Assembly: GCA_001464895.1 (NCBI GenBank)
Contig: LNEE01000036.1
Location: forward strand, 1-64,000
Direction of reading: 5' to 3'
DNA: 64,000 nucleotides
DNA from: Betaproteobacteria bacterium Ga0077532
Lineage (GTDB): Bacteria > Pseudomonadota > Gammaproteobacteria > Burkholderiales > Ga0077523
Shown: positions 54,602 to 63,104 of the stretch, piece after piece
How the letters are laid out: each line of letters opens with the position of its first letter
How positions within the stretch are numbered: the stretch's first letter is position 1
Notes under the pieces: generated by a model
Seen by the model: the letters and a program-made list of their open reading frames with translations, nothing else
What the model was told of the DNA's origin: nothing
Databases searched by the model: none
Position numbers and translations under genes: made by a program

Positions 54602-56271
54602 TTCGTGCGCAGTTCTCTTCTGAGGATCTTTCCGACCGGGCTCTTGGGCAGGGTGTCGCGGAACTCCACCTGACGAGGCACCTTGTAGCCCGTCATCCGC
54701 TCGCGGCAGAAGGCGATGATCGCCTTCTCGTCCAGCGCCGGGTCCTTGCGCACGACCACGGCCTTGACGGCCTCGCCGGACTGATCGTCGGGGATGCCGA
54801 TCACCGCCGACTCGAGGATGCCCGGATGGCCGGCGAGCACATCCTCGATCTCGTTCGGGTAGACGTTGAAGCCCGACACCAGCACCATGTCCTTCAGGCG
54901 GTCGACGATCTTGAGGTAGCCCTCGGGCGTGACGAGGCCCATGTCACCGGTGGCGAGATAGCCGTCGTCGCCGAGCACCTGCGCGGTGTCGTCGGGGCGC
55001 TGCCAATAGCCTTGCATGATGTTCGGACCGCGGATGAACACCTGCCCGACCTCCCCTTGCGGGAGCGCATGACCGAGGTCGTCGCGGATCTCGATGTCGA
55101 CACCGGGCAGCGGCAGGCCGGTGGTACCCGTGTGCTCGGTGATCGTCGGGAGGTTGCACGACGAGGCCCCGGAAGTCTCGGTGAGGCCGTACCCCTCGAC
55201 CAGCGTCTTGCCGGTGATCTCCTTCCAGCGCTTCGCCACCGCCAGCTGGAGAGGCGCCCCGCCGCCGCCCGCGATCTTCAGCCGGCTGAAGTCGACGGCG
55301 GCGAAGTCGGGGTTGTTGACCAGCGCGTTGTAGAGCGTGTTCACTCCGACGATGAAAGAGAACCGGCTGTCCTTCAGCGTCGCGACGAAGCGCGGGATGT
55401 CCTTCGGGTTCGTGATGAGGATCTGCCGCCCGCCCAGCCGGAAGAAGAGCATGCAGTTAAGGACCAACGCGAGGATGTGATAGAAGGGCAGCGCCGCGAC
55501 CGCGACCTCCTCGCCCTCGTTCACCACGGGCGAGAAGTAGAGGCGCATCTGCTCGACGTTCGCCACCACGTTGCGGTGTCTCAGCATCGCGCCCTTCGAC
55601 ACGCCGGTGGTGCCGCCCGTGTACTGCAGGATCGCGAGATCATCGCCGCCGATCGTCGGGGGCGTGAACTGGCGTCCGGCGCCTTGCTTCAAGGCATCGC
55701 GGAACGCCACGGCCCCCGGAATCGACCACGCCGGCACCATCTTCTTCACGTGACGGAGCACGAGGTTGAGGATCCATCCCTTCGGAAATCCGAGCATGCC
55801 GCCCACCGACGCGGTGATCACGTGCTTCACCGGCGTGCGGGCGATGATCTCCTGGAGCGTGTGCGCCGCGCCCTCGTAGATGACGATCGCGAGCGCCCCG
55901 GAATCCTTCAGCGTGTGCTCCAGCTCGCGCGCGGTGTAGAGCGGATTCACGCTCACGACGACGAGCCCCGCGCGGAAGATGGCGAAGAGCGCCACGGGAT
56001 AGTCGATGAGGTTGGGCATCATGATCGCAACGCGATCGCCCTTTTTCAGACCGAGCACCGACTGGAAGTAAGCCGCGAGATCCTTCGCGTGCCGGTCGAT
56101 GTCGGCGAAGCTCGCCGTGACGCCGAAGTTCTCGAACGCCGGCCGCTCGCCGAACTGGGCGGCTGCCGCCTGCATGAGCCCCGCCACCGTATCGTGCTCG
56201 GGCGGCGGATAGTCGGCCGGGACACCCGGCGGGTAGAGCGCGAGCCAGGGCTTGCGGGGATCGATCGTCAT
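54598..56271 (-). CDS. fadD: Long-chain fatty-acid-CoA ligase, FadD type
   Basis: A 557-residue ANL ligase of FadD type, activating long-chain fatty acids. P-loop YTGGTTGVSKGAMLRHRN (near 210), GYGLTETSGA, the hinge TGDMGLVTPEGYLKIVDRLKDMVLVSGFNVYPNEIE and the catalytic lysine in SPVGKILRREL. N-terminus KPWLALYPPGVPADYPP is typical of proteobacterial FadD. It heads a two-gene operon with the truncated haemoglobin. Confidence 0.92.
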   Translation of the reverse strand: MTIDPRKPWLALYPPGVPADYPPPEHDTVAGLMQAAAAQFGERPAFENFGVTASFADIDRHAKDLAAYFQSVLGLKKGDRVAIMMPNLIDYPVALFAIFRAGLVVVSVNPLYTARELEHTLKDSGALAIVIYEGAAHTLQEIIARTPVKHVITASVGGMLGFPKGWILNLVLRHVKKMVPAWSIPGAVAFRDALKQGAGRQFTPPTIGGDDLAILQYTGGTTGVSKGAMLRHRNVVANVEQMRLYFSPVVNEGEEVAVAALPFYHILALVLNCMLFFRLGGRQILITNPKDIPRFVATLKDSRFSFIVGVNTLYNALVNNPDFAAVDFSRLKIAGGGGAPLQLAVAKRWKEITGKTLVEGYGLTETSGASSCNLPTITEHTGTTGLPLPGVDIEIRDDLGHALPQGEVGQVFIRGPNIMQGYWQRPDDTAQVLGDDGYLATGDMGLVTPEGYLKIVDRLKDMVLVSGFNVYPNEIEDVLAGHPGILESAVIGIPDDQSGEAVKAVVVRKDPALDEKAIIAFCRERMTGYKVPRQVEFRDTLPKSPVGKILRRELRTK

Positions 56272-56323
56272 GGACGCTTCCTCCTCGTTGTTCTGCCTCC
56301 CCGACCGCGGCGCGCCTTCGGGT

Positions 56324-56983
56324 TCAGGTGCGTTCGCGCTCGGCCATGTCCCGGGCCCGCTTGAGGGCCTCGTAGACGCCTTCCAGGTAAGGATTGATGT
56401 CGAGCGCCTGCTGGAACAGCTTCACCGCTTCCGACGCACGGCCGAGGCGGAGATTGCAGTGCCCCAAGCCTTCCAGCGCGCCGAAGTGATACGGGTTCAA
56501 CTCGAGGGCATGGGTGAAGTCGTCCGCGGCGGCCTTCCAGCGATCGCCGAGCACCTTCACCTCCGCACGACGATGCCACGCCTCCGCGAAATCGGGCCGG
56601 AGGTCGATCACCGCATCGAACCCGGCCTCGGCCTCGGCGAGCTTCATCTGCTGCGTGAGGTCCATCGCGACCTGGAACATCGGATCGACGGTGGAATCGT
56701 TGATCCGCATCCAGATGCCCCAGACCGACAGCTCCGCGACACCGCGGATGAGATCCTCTTCGTCCTGCAGCGCGGACAGAAGCACGGGGATGTCATCCAT
56801 CGTGCCGACCTCGCCCAGCCGCGCATAGGCCTGGCGACGCTGTTCGATCTGGGTGCTGGTGGTGCGCTCCAACGCCTTCGCGCGGCTCATCGGGCGCCAG
56901 TCGTCGGCCGCGCCGGCGGGGATGGATACGGCGGTCGTCCCGAGAATCACGGCGACCAACAAAGAATGTAGTGCAAAGCTCAT
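56324..56983 (-). CDS. Exported TPR-repeat protein
   Basis: A 219-residue protein with a signal peptide ending PAGAAD. A short helical/HEAT-like segment (LGEVGTMDDIPVLLSALQDEEDLIRGVAE) is followed by about three TPR units (KLAEAEAGFDAVIDLRPDFAEAWHRRAEVKVL, RWKAAADDFTHALELNPYHFGALEGLGHCNL and RASEAVKLFQQALDINPYLEGV). TPRs bind partner proteins; none is known. It is 52 bp upstream of fadD on the same strand. Confidence 0.78.
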   Translation of the reverse strand: MSFALHSLLVAVILGTTAVSIPAGAADDWRPMSRAKALERTTSTQIEQRRQAYARLGEVGTMDDIPVLLSALQDEEDLIRGVAELSVWGIWMRINDSTVDPMFQVAMDLTQQMKLAEAEAGFDAVIDLRPDFAEAWHRRAEVKVLGDRWKAAADDFTHALELNPYHFGALEGLGHCNLRLGRASEAVKLFQQALDINPYLEGVYEALKRARDMAERERT

Positions 56984-57059
56984 CGGACATTGCTCCAGCG
57001 CCACCCCCGGCGATCGCCAGTGTGCCCGCGCCGGGATCGCGTCACAAGAGTACGGCCTT

Positions 57060-58466
57060 CTACTTCGCTGCCGAGGACGGCCCGTGGAGCCCCATCTGCT
57101 CGAGCTTCGCGGCGATCTCGTCCCCGAGGAAAATCTGCGGGTTCGATGCCGGGAAGCCCTGGGCACTCTCGCGGCCGGCGATCGCCACGCGCGCCTGCTC
57201 GAAGGCGGCGGTGAGCGATCGGGTGCCGCGAAGCGCTTCGTCGAAGTAGGCCTTCCCGAAATAGGTGAGATCGGAATCCGCGCCGCATCCGAACGAGCTG
57301 TGCTCCGGATCGGCCGCAGTGATGATGAGGGTGCGGCTGTCCTTCAGCGGCGCGATGAACCCGCCGGCATAGCAGGCCGAGATCACGATCACGCGCCAGC
57401 GGATGCCGGACGCGTCGAGCATCTGCTTCAGCATGCCTGGGTCGATGGCGGCCAGCTGCAGCGGCCAGAACTCCATGGCGAGACGATGATCCTCCGACCC
57501 ATGGCTTGTCAGGAACAGGAAAAGGACGTCCTCCTCGGTGTCCATGGTCCGGCCCACCACCTTCAGCATGTGACCCAGACTCGTCGCCGTGGCGACGGGC
57601 AGCGTGCGAAGCGTGCCGGGGTTGTTCACGAGGATCGCCGCGCGCCCCTCGGCGCCGAGGCGTGTGCGCACGATCTCGGAGGCGAGCGACACTTCGTTCA
57701 GGAAGACGTTCTCGGACGCGTAGCCGGCCGCGCCCAGGAAGAAGAGTTCCGGCACCCCGGGGCGCTGGGGCGCGATGCGCTGCCCGATCTGATCGAGCAG
57801 CCGCCCCTGGGAATACAGGACCTCCTCGCTCGCAGCGGCAAAGGCGTCTTCCGAATCACCCGCCTCGACGGCCTGCCACGGCGGCACGTACGGAATGAAC
57901 CACAGCGGCAGCGCGAGGACGATCGCCGTCCACCCGAGATAGGCCGTGCGGACGATGCGGGTACCCCGCGCCATCCGGAACGCGGCAACGCCGCAGGCGA
58001 ACGCCCACCACGCGAAGATCGCCATGGACACGCGCGTCGCATGGAAGCCCTCCGGCCAGAGCTGCCAGAGCGAGCCGAGCAGGACGACGTCGCCAGCGAT
58101 GTCGAGCAGGAAGGTGAGCACGACCACGACCGTGGCCAGCACCGGAAGCAGCGACGGATCGCCGGACCTGCGCGCCACTAGCCAACCGGCCAGCAGGCCC
58201 AGCGGAAGCTGCAGCGACAAGCGTGGGAGCGCCGACCAGTTCATCCCGCCAGGCCCCTCGACCTGGAGCCACGACACGATCACGGTGAGCGCCACGTCCA
58301 CGACGGTGAACAGGATCAGCTGGTCGGCGAACGGACGCCACCCTCCAGGGCGGACCCGCAGGAGGAAGATGGCGCGCAGGCCACTCACGAGGTTCGAGAG
58401 CGCATCGCGGCGCAGGCCGGCGGTCGCGGGCGGGCCGTACTGGCGGATCGGTGGATGGCCGGACAT
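57060..58466 (-). CDS. Membrane-anchored C13-family (legumain-like) cysteine peptidase
   Basis: A 468-residue protein. The first 190 residues form about five membrane helices (LILFTVVDVALTVIVSW, LLPVLATVVVVLTFLLDIAG and others). The C-terminal domain is a caspase/legumain-fold peptidase of family C13 with His322 (TSHGSED) and Cys365 (ISACYAGGF) as dyad. Substrates are not known; legumain-like enzymes cut after Asn or Asp. The bacterial gene type with an N-terminal membrane domain is poorly characterised. Confidence 0.82.
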   Translation of the reverse strand: MSGHPPIRQYGPPATAGLRRDALSNLVSGLRAIFLLRVRPGGWRPFADQLILFTVVDVALTVIVSWLQVEGPGGMNWSALPRLSLQLPLGLLAGWLVARRSGDPSLLPVLATVVVVLTFLLDIAGDVVLLGSLWQLWPEGFHATRVSMAIFAWWAFACGVAAFRMARGTRIVRTAYLGWTAIVLALPLWFIPYVPPWQAVEAGDSEDAFAAASEEVLYSQGRLLDQIGQRIAPQRPGVPELFFLGAAGYASENVFLNEVSLASEIVRTRLGAEGRAAILVNNPGTLRTLPVATATSLGHMLKVVGRTMDTEEDVLFLFLTSHGSEDHRLAMEFWPLQLAAIDPGMLKQMLDASGIRWRVIVISACYAGGFIAPLKDSRTLIITAADPEHSSFGCGADSDLTYFGKAYFDEALRGTRSLTAAFEQARVAIAGRESAQGFPASNPQIFLGDEIAAKLEQMGLHGPSSAAK

Positions 58467-58679
58467 GCAGGCTGATCTGGAGAGGCAGGTTGTGCTGGAG
58501 GGTCAGGCGTCGGTGGAGAGACGGGAGACGTCGGGTTTGCCTACAATCGGCCGGTAGTGCATTCGGATGGCGCGCGTTCGGGCTGCGCGCCAGAACGTGC
58601 CACCGGGGTCGATTCTATCGACTCGACGGCCGCGCCGTCCGACCGCCATCATCACGAGAAGATCCCCACGGAACGATCC

Positions 58680-58994
58680 ATGAGACAACTGCTGATACCC
58701 CTCCTCCTCGCGGTCGGCACGGAAGCCTGCGCCGCCGACTATCCGCTCGGCACGCTCACGTGCGACGACATGGGCAAGTTCGCCTCGGAGGTGATGGCAG
58801 CCAAGAAGGAGGGACGCTCCAAGGAGGACGCCCTCGCCGCGCTCGAGGCGCGCACCTACGGCGATCCGGTGGAGAAGACCAACCTCACCGACGTCGTGTA
58901 CATCCTGTACGGCAACCTCGGTCGCAATCTCGGCGTCGCGAGCGCAGGGGCCGTGATCCGCACCGATTGCGAATCCGGCCGGACGAAGAAGTGA
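58680..58994 (+). CDS. Small exported hypothetical protein
   Basis: A 104-residue protein with a signal peptide ending EACAAD, then a short helical domain with two cysteines (LTCDDMGKFASEVMAAKKEG...IRTDCESG), which may form a disulfide. It resembles small periplasmic proteins of unknown function. Its stop codon overlaps the start of the DSD1-type gene (TGATG), so the two are coupled. Confidence 0.65.
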   Translation: MRQLLIPLLLAVGTEACAADYPLGTLTCDDMGKFASEVMAAKKEGRSKEDALAALEARTYGDPVEKTNLTDVVYILYGNLGRNLGVASAGAVIRTDCESGRTKK

Positions 58995-60118
58995 TGAGCA
59001 CCCTCCCGCCCCCCGCCCGCATCGGCGACGTCATCGCCGACGTCGACACGCCCGCGCTGCTGCTCGACCTCGACGCCTTCGAACACAACCTAGACACGAT
59101 GGTGCGCGTGACGGCCGGCAGCGGCATGCGCCTGCGCCCCCACGCCAAGAGCCACAAGTGCCCGCCCATCGCCCTCGCGCAGATGCAGCGCGGCGCGGTG
59201 GGTGTGTGCTCGCAGAAGGTCAGCGAGGCAGAAGCCCTGGTGGACGGCGGCGTCCGCAACGTGCTCGTCACCAACGAGGTCGTCGGGGCACCGAAGCTGG
59301 CGCGCCTCGCACGCCTCGCGAAACGCGCCGAGGTCAGCGTGCTCGCCGACCATCCCGACGCCGTCACCGCACTCTCGAAGGCCGCGCAGTCGGAGGGTTC
59401 GACGATCGCGGTGCTCGTGGAGGTCGACGTCGGCGCCGGGCGCTGCGGCGTGGCACCCGGCGAGCCCGCCGCCGCCCTCGCCCGCCACATCGCCGCGCAG
59501 CCCGCACTGACCTTCGGCGGCATCCACGCCTACCAGGGCGGCGCCCAGCACATGCGCACCCCGGCAGAACGCGAGGCCGCGATCGCGAAGGCCGTCGCGA
59601 TGGTGAAGGACAGCATCGCGGCGATGGAGAAGTCCGGTCTCAAAGTCCCGATCGTCACGGGTGCCGGCACCGGCACCTTCCTGCTCGAAGCCGGCAGCGG
59701 CGTGTACGGCGAGCTGCAGCCGGGCTCGTACGTCTTCATGGATGCCGACTACGCCCGCAACGGGGACCCTGCAGGCGACTCCGTGGGGCTCTTCCGTCAG
59801 AGCCTGCACATCCTCGCCACCGTGATGAGCCGCCCGTCCGCATCACGCGCTGTGGTGGACGTCGGCCTCAAGGCGCACTCGGTCGACTCCGGCATGCCGC
59901 GCATCGACGAACCCGCCGGCGCGGAGTACCTGCGAGCGTCCGACGAGCACGGCCTCGTGTCGGTGCCTGACGGCATGGAGATGCCGCTCGGATCGAAGCT
60001 GAAGCTGGTGCCGGGCCATTGCGATCCGACGGTCAATCTCTACGACTGGCTGGTGTGCCACCGCAACGGCCGCGTGGAATCGATCTGGCCGATCGCAGGG
60101 CGCGGCGCGTTCTACTGA
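58994..60118 (+). CDS. DSD1/D-threonine aldolase-type PLP enzyme
   Basis: A 374-residue fold III PLP enzyme of the D-serine dehydratase / D-threonine aldolase / D-3-hydroxyaspartate aldolase family. The N-terminal DTPALLLDLDAFEHNLD and PLP-lysine motif RPHAKSHKCP are present, as are VTGAGTGTFLLEA and the metal-binding GHCDPTVNLYDW at the C-terminus. It acts on D-beta-hydroxy amino acids in the cytoplasm. A strong terminator follows. Confidence 0.88.
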   Translation: MSTLPPPARIGDVIADVDTPALLLDLDAFEHNLDTMVRVTAGSGMRLRPHAKSHKCPPIALAQMQRGAVGVCSQKVSEAEALVDGGVRNVLVTNEVVGAPKLARLARLAKRAEVSVLADHPDAVTALSKAAQSEGSTIAVLVEVDVGAGRCGVAPGEPAAALARHIAAQPALTFGGIHAYQGGAQHMRTPAEREAAIAKAVAMVKDSIAAMEKSGLKVPIVTGAGTGTFLLEAGSGVYGELQPGSYVFMDADYARNGDPAGDSVGLFRQSLHILATVMSRPSASRAVVDVGLKAHSVDSGMPRIDEPAGAEYLRASDEHGLVSVPDGMEMPLGSKLKLVPGHCDPTVNLYDWLVCHRNGRVESIWPIAGRGAFY

Positions 60119-60142
60119 GTCGCTGAGGCGGCGTGCAATGAG

Positions 60143-60169
60143 AAGGGGCGCCCGAAGGCGCCCCTTTTT
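60143..60169. terminator. Bidirectional rho-independent terminator
   Basis: GGGGCGCC-CGAA-GGCGCCCC followed by TTTTT on the plus strand. It separates the convergent DSD1-type and PEP-CTERM genes. Confidence 0.9.
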
Positions 60170-60190
60170 CATCGTGCGATCCCGCGACGA

Positions 60191-61210
60191 TCAGCGGCGG
60201 CGACGCACGACGCCGGCCACCATCGCGATGCCCGCGAGCATCAGCGCGTATGCCCCGGGTTCCGGGACCGGCGCGGTCACGACCGCAACGCCGCGCACCA
60301 GCGACGGATCGAAGGGCACGCCCGACGTGAAGGCCTGCGGCGCGATGTGCACGACTTCGGCGCCGCTGCCGTCGAGATTCAGGCGGCTGATCCGGCCGGC
60401 GCCGAGCGTCGTGAAGCCTGGCCCCTCGAAGATGCCCTGCAGGGCGGACACGTAGATCGCGTCGTCGGTGACGTCGATGCCGTTCAGGAAGCCGAGTCCG
60501 CTCGCGAGGGTCGTGAGCCCGGTGCCGTCGAGGGCGGAGCGCAGCACCGTGCCGCCAGTCGTCGTGTAGTAGATCTGGCTGCCCACGACCTCGAAGTCGT
60601 ACGAGTTGATGCCGGTGAGCAGCGTCGTGATGTTCGAGCCATCGCTGTCCGAACGCATGATGCGGTTCGACGTGCCCACCTCACTCCAGTAGACGGCGTC
60701 TGCAGTGACGTCGATCGCGAACGGGGACGTCAAGTCTGTGAGGAAATTCGAGGAAGTCCTGCGCGCCGTCGTCACGTCGAAGCGACGAATGACATTGCTG
60801 TTCTGGTCGGTCCAGTAGACGAGGTTGCCCTGCAGATCCAGGTCGTACGGCTGGAACCCGCCGGTCGAGATCACCTGGACGTCGGACCCGTCGGGCAGCG
60901 ACGAGCCGATGCTCCACTGGTTGCTCACGGTGAACCCGTTCGAGATCGGAATCCTCTGCTGGTTCGGCCACCAGAGGCGGCCGCCCAGGAACTCGACGCC
61001 GTTGGGGCCCTTCACCTGGGTCTGGTCGGTCACGAGCGTCGCCGTGCCGCCGGGCGGCGTGGCGGTCGAGATCGAGGGCGTGTTGGTGAACCCGGTGGTC
61101 TCGCTCCACACGAGGGTATCGGGCGCGGCCGCCGCTGACGAGGCGGCGGTCGAAAGTGTGACGAGGGCGAATGCGGTCAGTGCGCGTGAAGCGCAGGGCG
61201 GAACGAACAT
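60191..61210 (-). CDS. PEP-CTERM protein with YWTD-like propeller repeats
   Basis: A 339-residue secreted protein: signal peptide ending SAAAAPD, then repeated propeller blades with YWTD/YWSE-type strands (LVYWTDQNSNVIRRFDV, AVYWSEVGTSNRIMRSDSDG, QIYYTTTGGTVLRSALDGTG and IYVSALQGIF), then a C-terminal sorting tail VPEPGAYALMLAGIAMVAGVVRRRR. The tail should be processed by an exosortase not encoded here. The propeller suggests binding of protein or polysaccharide at the cell surface. Confidence 0.83.
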   Translation of the reverse strand: MFVPPCASRALTAFALVTLSTAASSAAAAPDTLVWSETTGFTNTPSISTATPPGGTATLVTDQTQVKGPNGVEFLGGRLWWPNQQRIPISNGFTVSNQWSIGSSLPDGSDVQVISTGGFQPYDLDLQGNLVYWTDQNSNVIRRFDVTTARRTSSNFLTDLTSPFAIDVTADAVYWSEVGTSNRIMRSDSDGSNITTLLTGINSYDFEVVGSQIYYTTTGGTVLRSALDGTGLTTLASGLGFLNGIDVTDDAIYVSALQGIFEGPGFTTLGAGRISRLNLDGSGAEVVHIAPQAFTSGVPFDPSLVRGVAVVTAPVPEPGAYALMLAGIAMVAGVVRRRR

Positions 61211-61440
61211 CGGGTGAGGCTCCTGGGAATTGGAGGGGGTCGCTGGGTGGTCGACGCCGTGGAATGGATCGCGAACTGCACCCCCGGTCTACCCCCCGTG
61301 TCAGCGAAATCGACACCTTTCGGCGCGGCGCCGACTGCACGGTTGAGACGACAAGTCGTTGTGGTCATGGGGTTTCGATCGGGCGCCGGCAGGGTGCTGA
61401 TCGCCGGACGAGCCGGCCGTCTTGATGCATCGCGCCTTTC

Positions 61441-61456
61441 AGCAATCCCCATGCCG
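61441..61456 (-). promoter_or_regulatory. Candidate sigma-54 promoter of the PEP-CTERM gene
   Basis: On the minus strand CGGCAT-GGGGA-TTGCT keeps the GG-N10-GC core of the -24/-12 promoter (TGGCAC-N5-TTGCA). It lies about 230 bp before the gene start. PEP-CTERM genes are in several species under RpoN and PrsR control. The rest of the 339-bp gap shows no other feature. Confidence 0.35.
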
Positions 61457-61549
61457 TCGCATGGATATCGCCCGACGGCCGCCACCGGCACAATCGCGGC
61501 TTCTCCGACGGCCCTGCCGCCGCACCCTCCACCACGAAAGGACGCCCCG

Positions 61550-62845
61550 ATGGCCGCCCCCCGCTACCTCGGCTTCGACACGCTCTCCCTCCACGCCGGC
61601 CAACAGCCCGACCCCACGACAGGCGCCCGCGCGACGCCCATCTACCAGACGACGTCGTTCGTGTTCCGCGACACGGACCACGCGGCCTCGCTCTTCAACA
61701 TGGAGCGCGCGGGGCACGTGTACTCGCGCATCTCGAACCCCACCAATGCAGTGCTCGAGGAACGCATCGCTGCACTGGAAGGAGGCATCGGCGCCATCGC
61801 CACGGCCAGCGGCCAAGCGGCGCTGCACCTCGCGGTCGCGACGCTCGCGGGTGCGGGCTCCCACATCGTCGCGAGCCGCTCGCTGTACGGCGGATCGCAC
61901 AACCTGCTGCACTACACGCTGAAGCGCTTCGGTATCGAGACCACGTTCGTGAACCCGCGCGACCTCGACGCGTGGCGCGCCGCGATCCGCCCGAACACGC
62001 GGCTGCTGTTCGCCGAGACGCTGGGCAATCCCGGCGTGGACGTCCTCGACGTGCCCTCGGTCGGCGAGATCGCCCATGCGGCAAAGCTGCCGCTGTTGGT
62101 GGACGCCACGTTCACGACGCCGTGGCTGATGCGCCCGTTCGATCTCGGCGCGGACCTCATCTTCCACTCGGCGACCAAGTTCCTCGGCGGTCACGGCATC
62201 GCCATCGGCGGTCTGCTGGTGGACGGCGGGACGTTCGATTGGGAAGCCTCGGGGAGATTTCCGGAACTGACGGAGCCGTACGACGGCTTCCACGGCATGG
62301 ACTTCCAGGAGGAATCCACGATCGGCGCCTTCCTGCTGCGCGCGCGCCGCGAAGGCCTGCGCGACTTCGGCGCGTGCATGGCGCCGACCACCGCGTTCCA
62401 CATCCTGCAAGGCATCGAGACGCTGCCGCTGCGCATGGCGCGCCACATCGAGAACACGCGCAAGGTCGTGGCGTTCCTCGCGAGCCACGCCGCGGTGGCG
62501 TCGGTCAGCTACCCAGAACTGCCGACGCACCCCGACCACGCCCTCGCGCAGAAGCTGCTGCCGCGCGGCGCCGGTGCCGTTTTCACGTTCGACGTGAAGG
62601 GCGGGCGCCCCGCGGGCCGCAAGCTCATCGAATCGCTGAAGGTGTTCTCGCACCTCGCGAACGTCGGCGACGCGAAGTCGCTGGTGATACACCCAGCCAC
62701 CACCACGCATTTCCGCATGGACGATGCGGCGCTCATGGCCGCAGGCATCGGCCCGGGGACGCTGCGGCTATCGGTGGGGCTGGAGGATCCGCAGGATCTG
62801 CTCGACGATCTGGCGGGCGCGCTGCGGGTGTCGCAGAAGGCGTGA
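61550..62845 (+). CDS. metY: O-acetylhomoserine aminocarboxypropyltransferase
   Basis: A 431-residue Cys/Met-metabolism PLP enzyme that makes homocysteine (or methionine, from methanethiol) from O-acetylhomoserine. The N-terminal FDTLSLHAGQQPDPTTGARATPIYQTTSF and YSRISNPTNAVLEERIAALEGG are characteristic of MetY; the PLP lysine is Lys210 in SATKFLGGHG. ATG 61550 follows an AAAGGA sequence. It is monocistronic. Confidence 0.92.
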   Translation: MAAPRYLGFDTLSLHAGQQPDPTTGARATPIYQTTSFVFRDTDHAASLFNMERAGHVYSRISNPTNAVLEERIAALEGGIGAIATASGQAALHLAVATLAGAGSHIVASRSLYGGSHNLLHYTLKRFGIETTFVNPRDLDAWRAAIRPNTRLLFAETLGNPGVDVLDVPSVGEIAHAAKLPLLVDATFTTPWLMRPFDLGADLIFHSATKFLGGHGIAIGGLLVDGGTFDWEASGRFPELTEPYDGFHGMDFQEESTIGAFLLRARREGLRDFGACMAPTTAFHILQGIETLPLRMARHIENTRKVVAFLASHAAVASVSYPELPTHPDHALAQKLLPRGAGAVFTFDVKGGRPAGRKLIESLKVFSHLANVGDAKSLVIHPATTTHFRMDDAALMAAGIGPGTLRLSVGLEDPQDLLDDLAGALRVSQKA

Positions 62846-62898
62846 GGCGGGCATCCGAGTCGATGCGCCACCTGACCAGAGAGTGGGCCATGCTTTCT

Positions 62899-63054
62899 GT
62901 AGGAGCGGCCCACGCCCGCGAAAGCGATTGTTCCGGTCGACGCGATTCCGCAGCATTCACCGCTTTCGGGGCCATGGGCCCCTCCTACAGGGCGTGCACC
63001 ACCATTGCTAGCCATGGCGGGCGTTTGTAGGAGCGGGCCACGCCCGCGAAAGCG
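62899..63054. repeat. Family A REPIN-like element plus a solo arm
   Basis: 62899-62988 is a 90-bp element (GTAGGAGCGGCCCACGC arm to GGGCCCCTCCTAC). A solo left arm follows at 63027-63054. They occupy most of the 259-bp gap between metY and the convergent monooxygenase gene. Confidence 0.8.
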
Positions 63055-63104
63055 ACGATTCCGGTTGAAGCGCCTACACACCACTCACCCTTGCCTCCGC
63101 CCCA

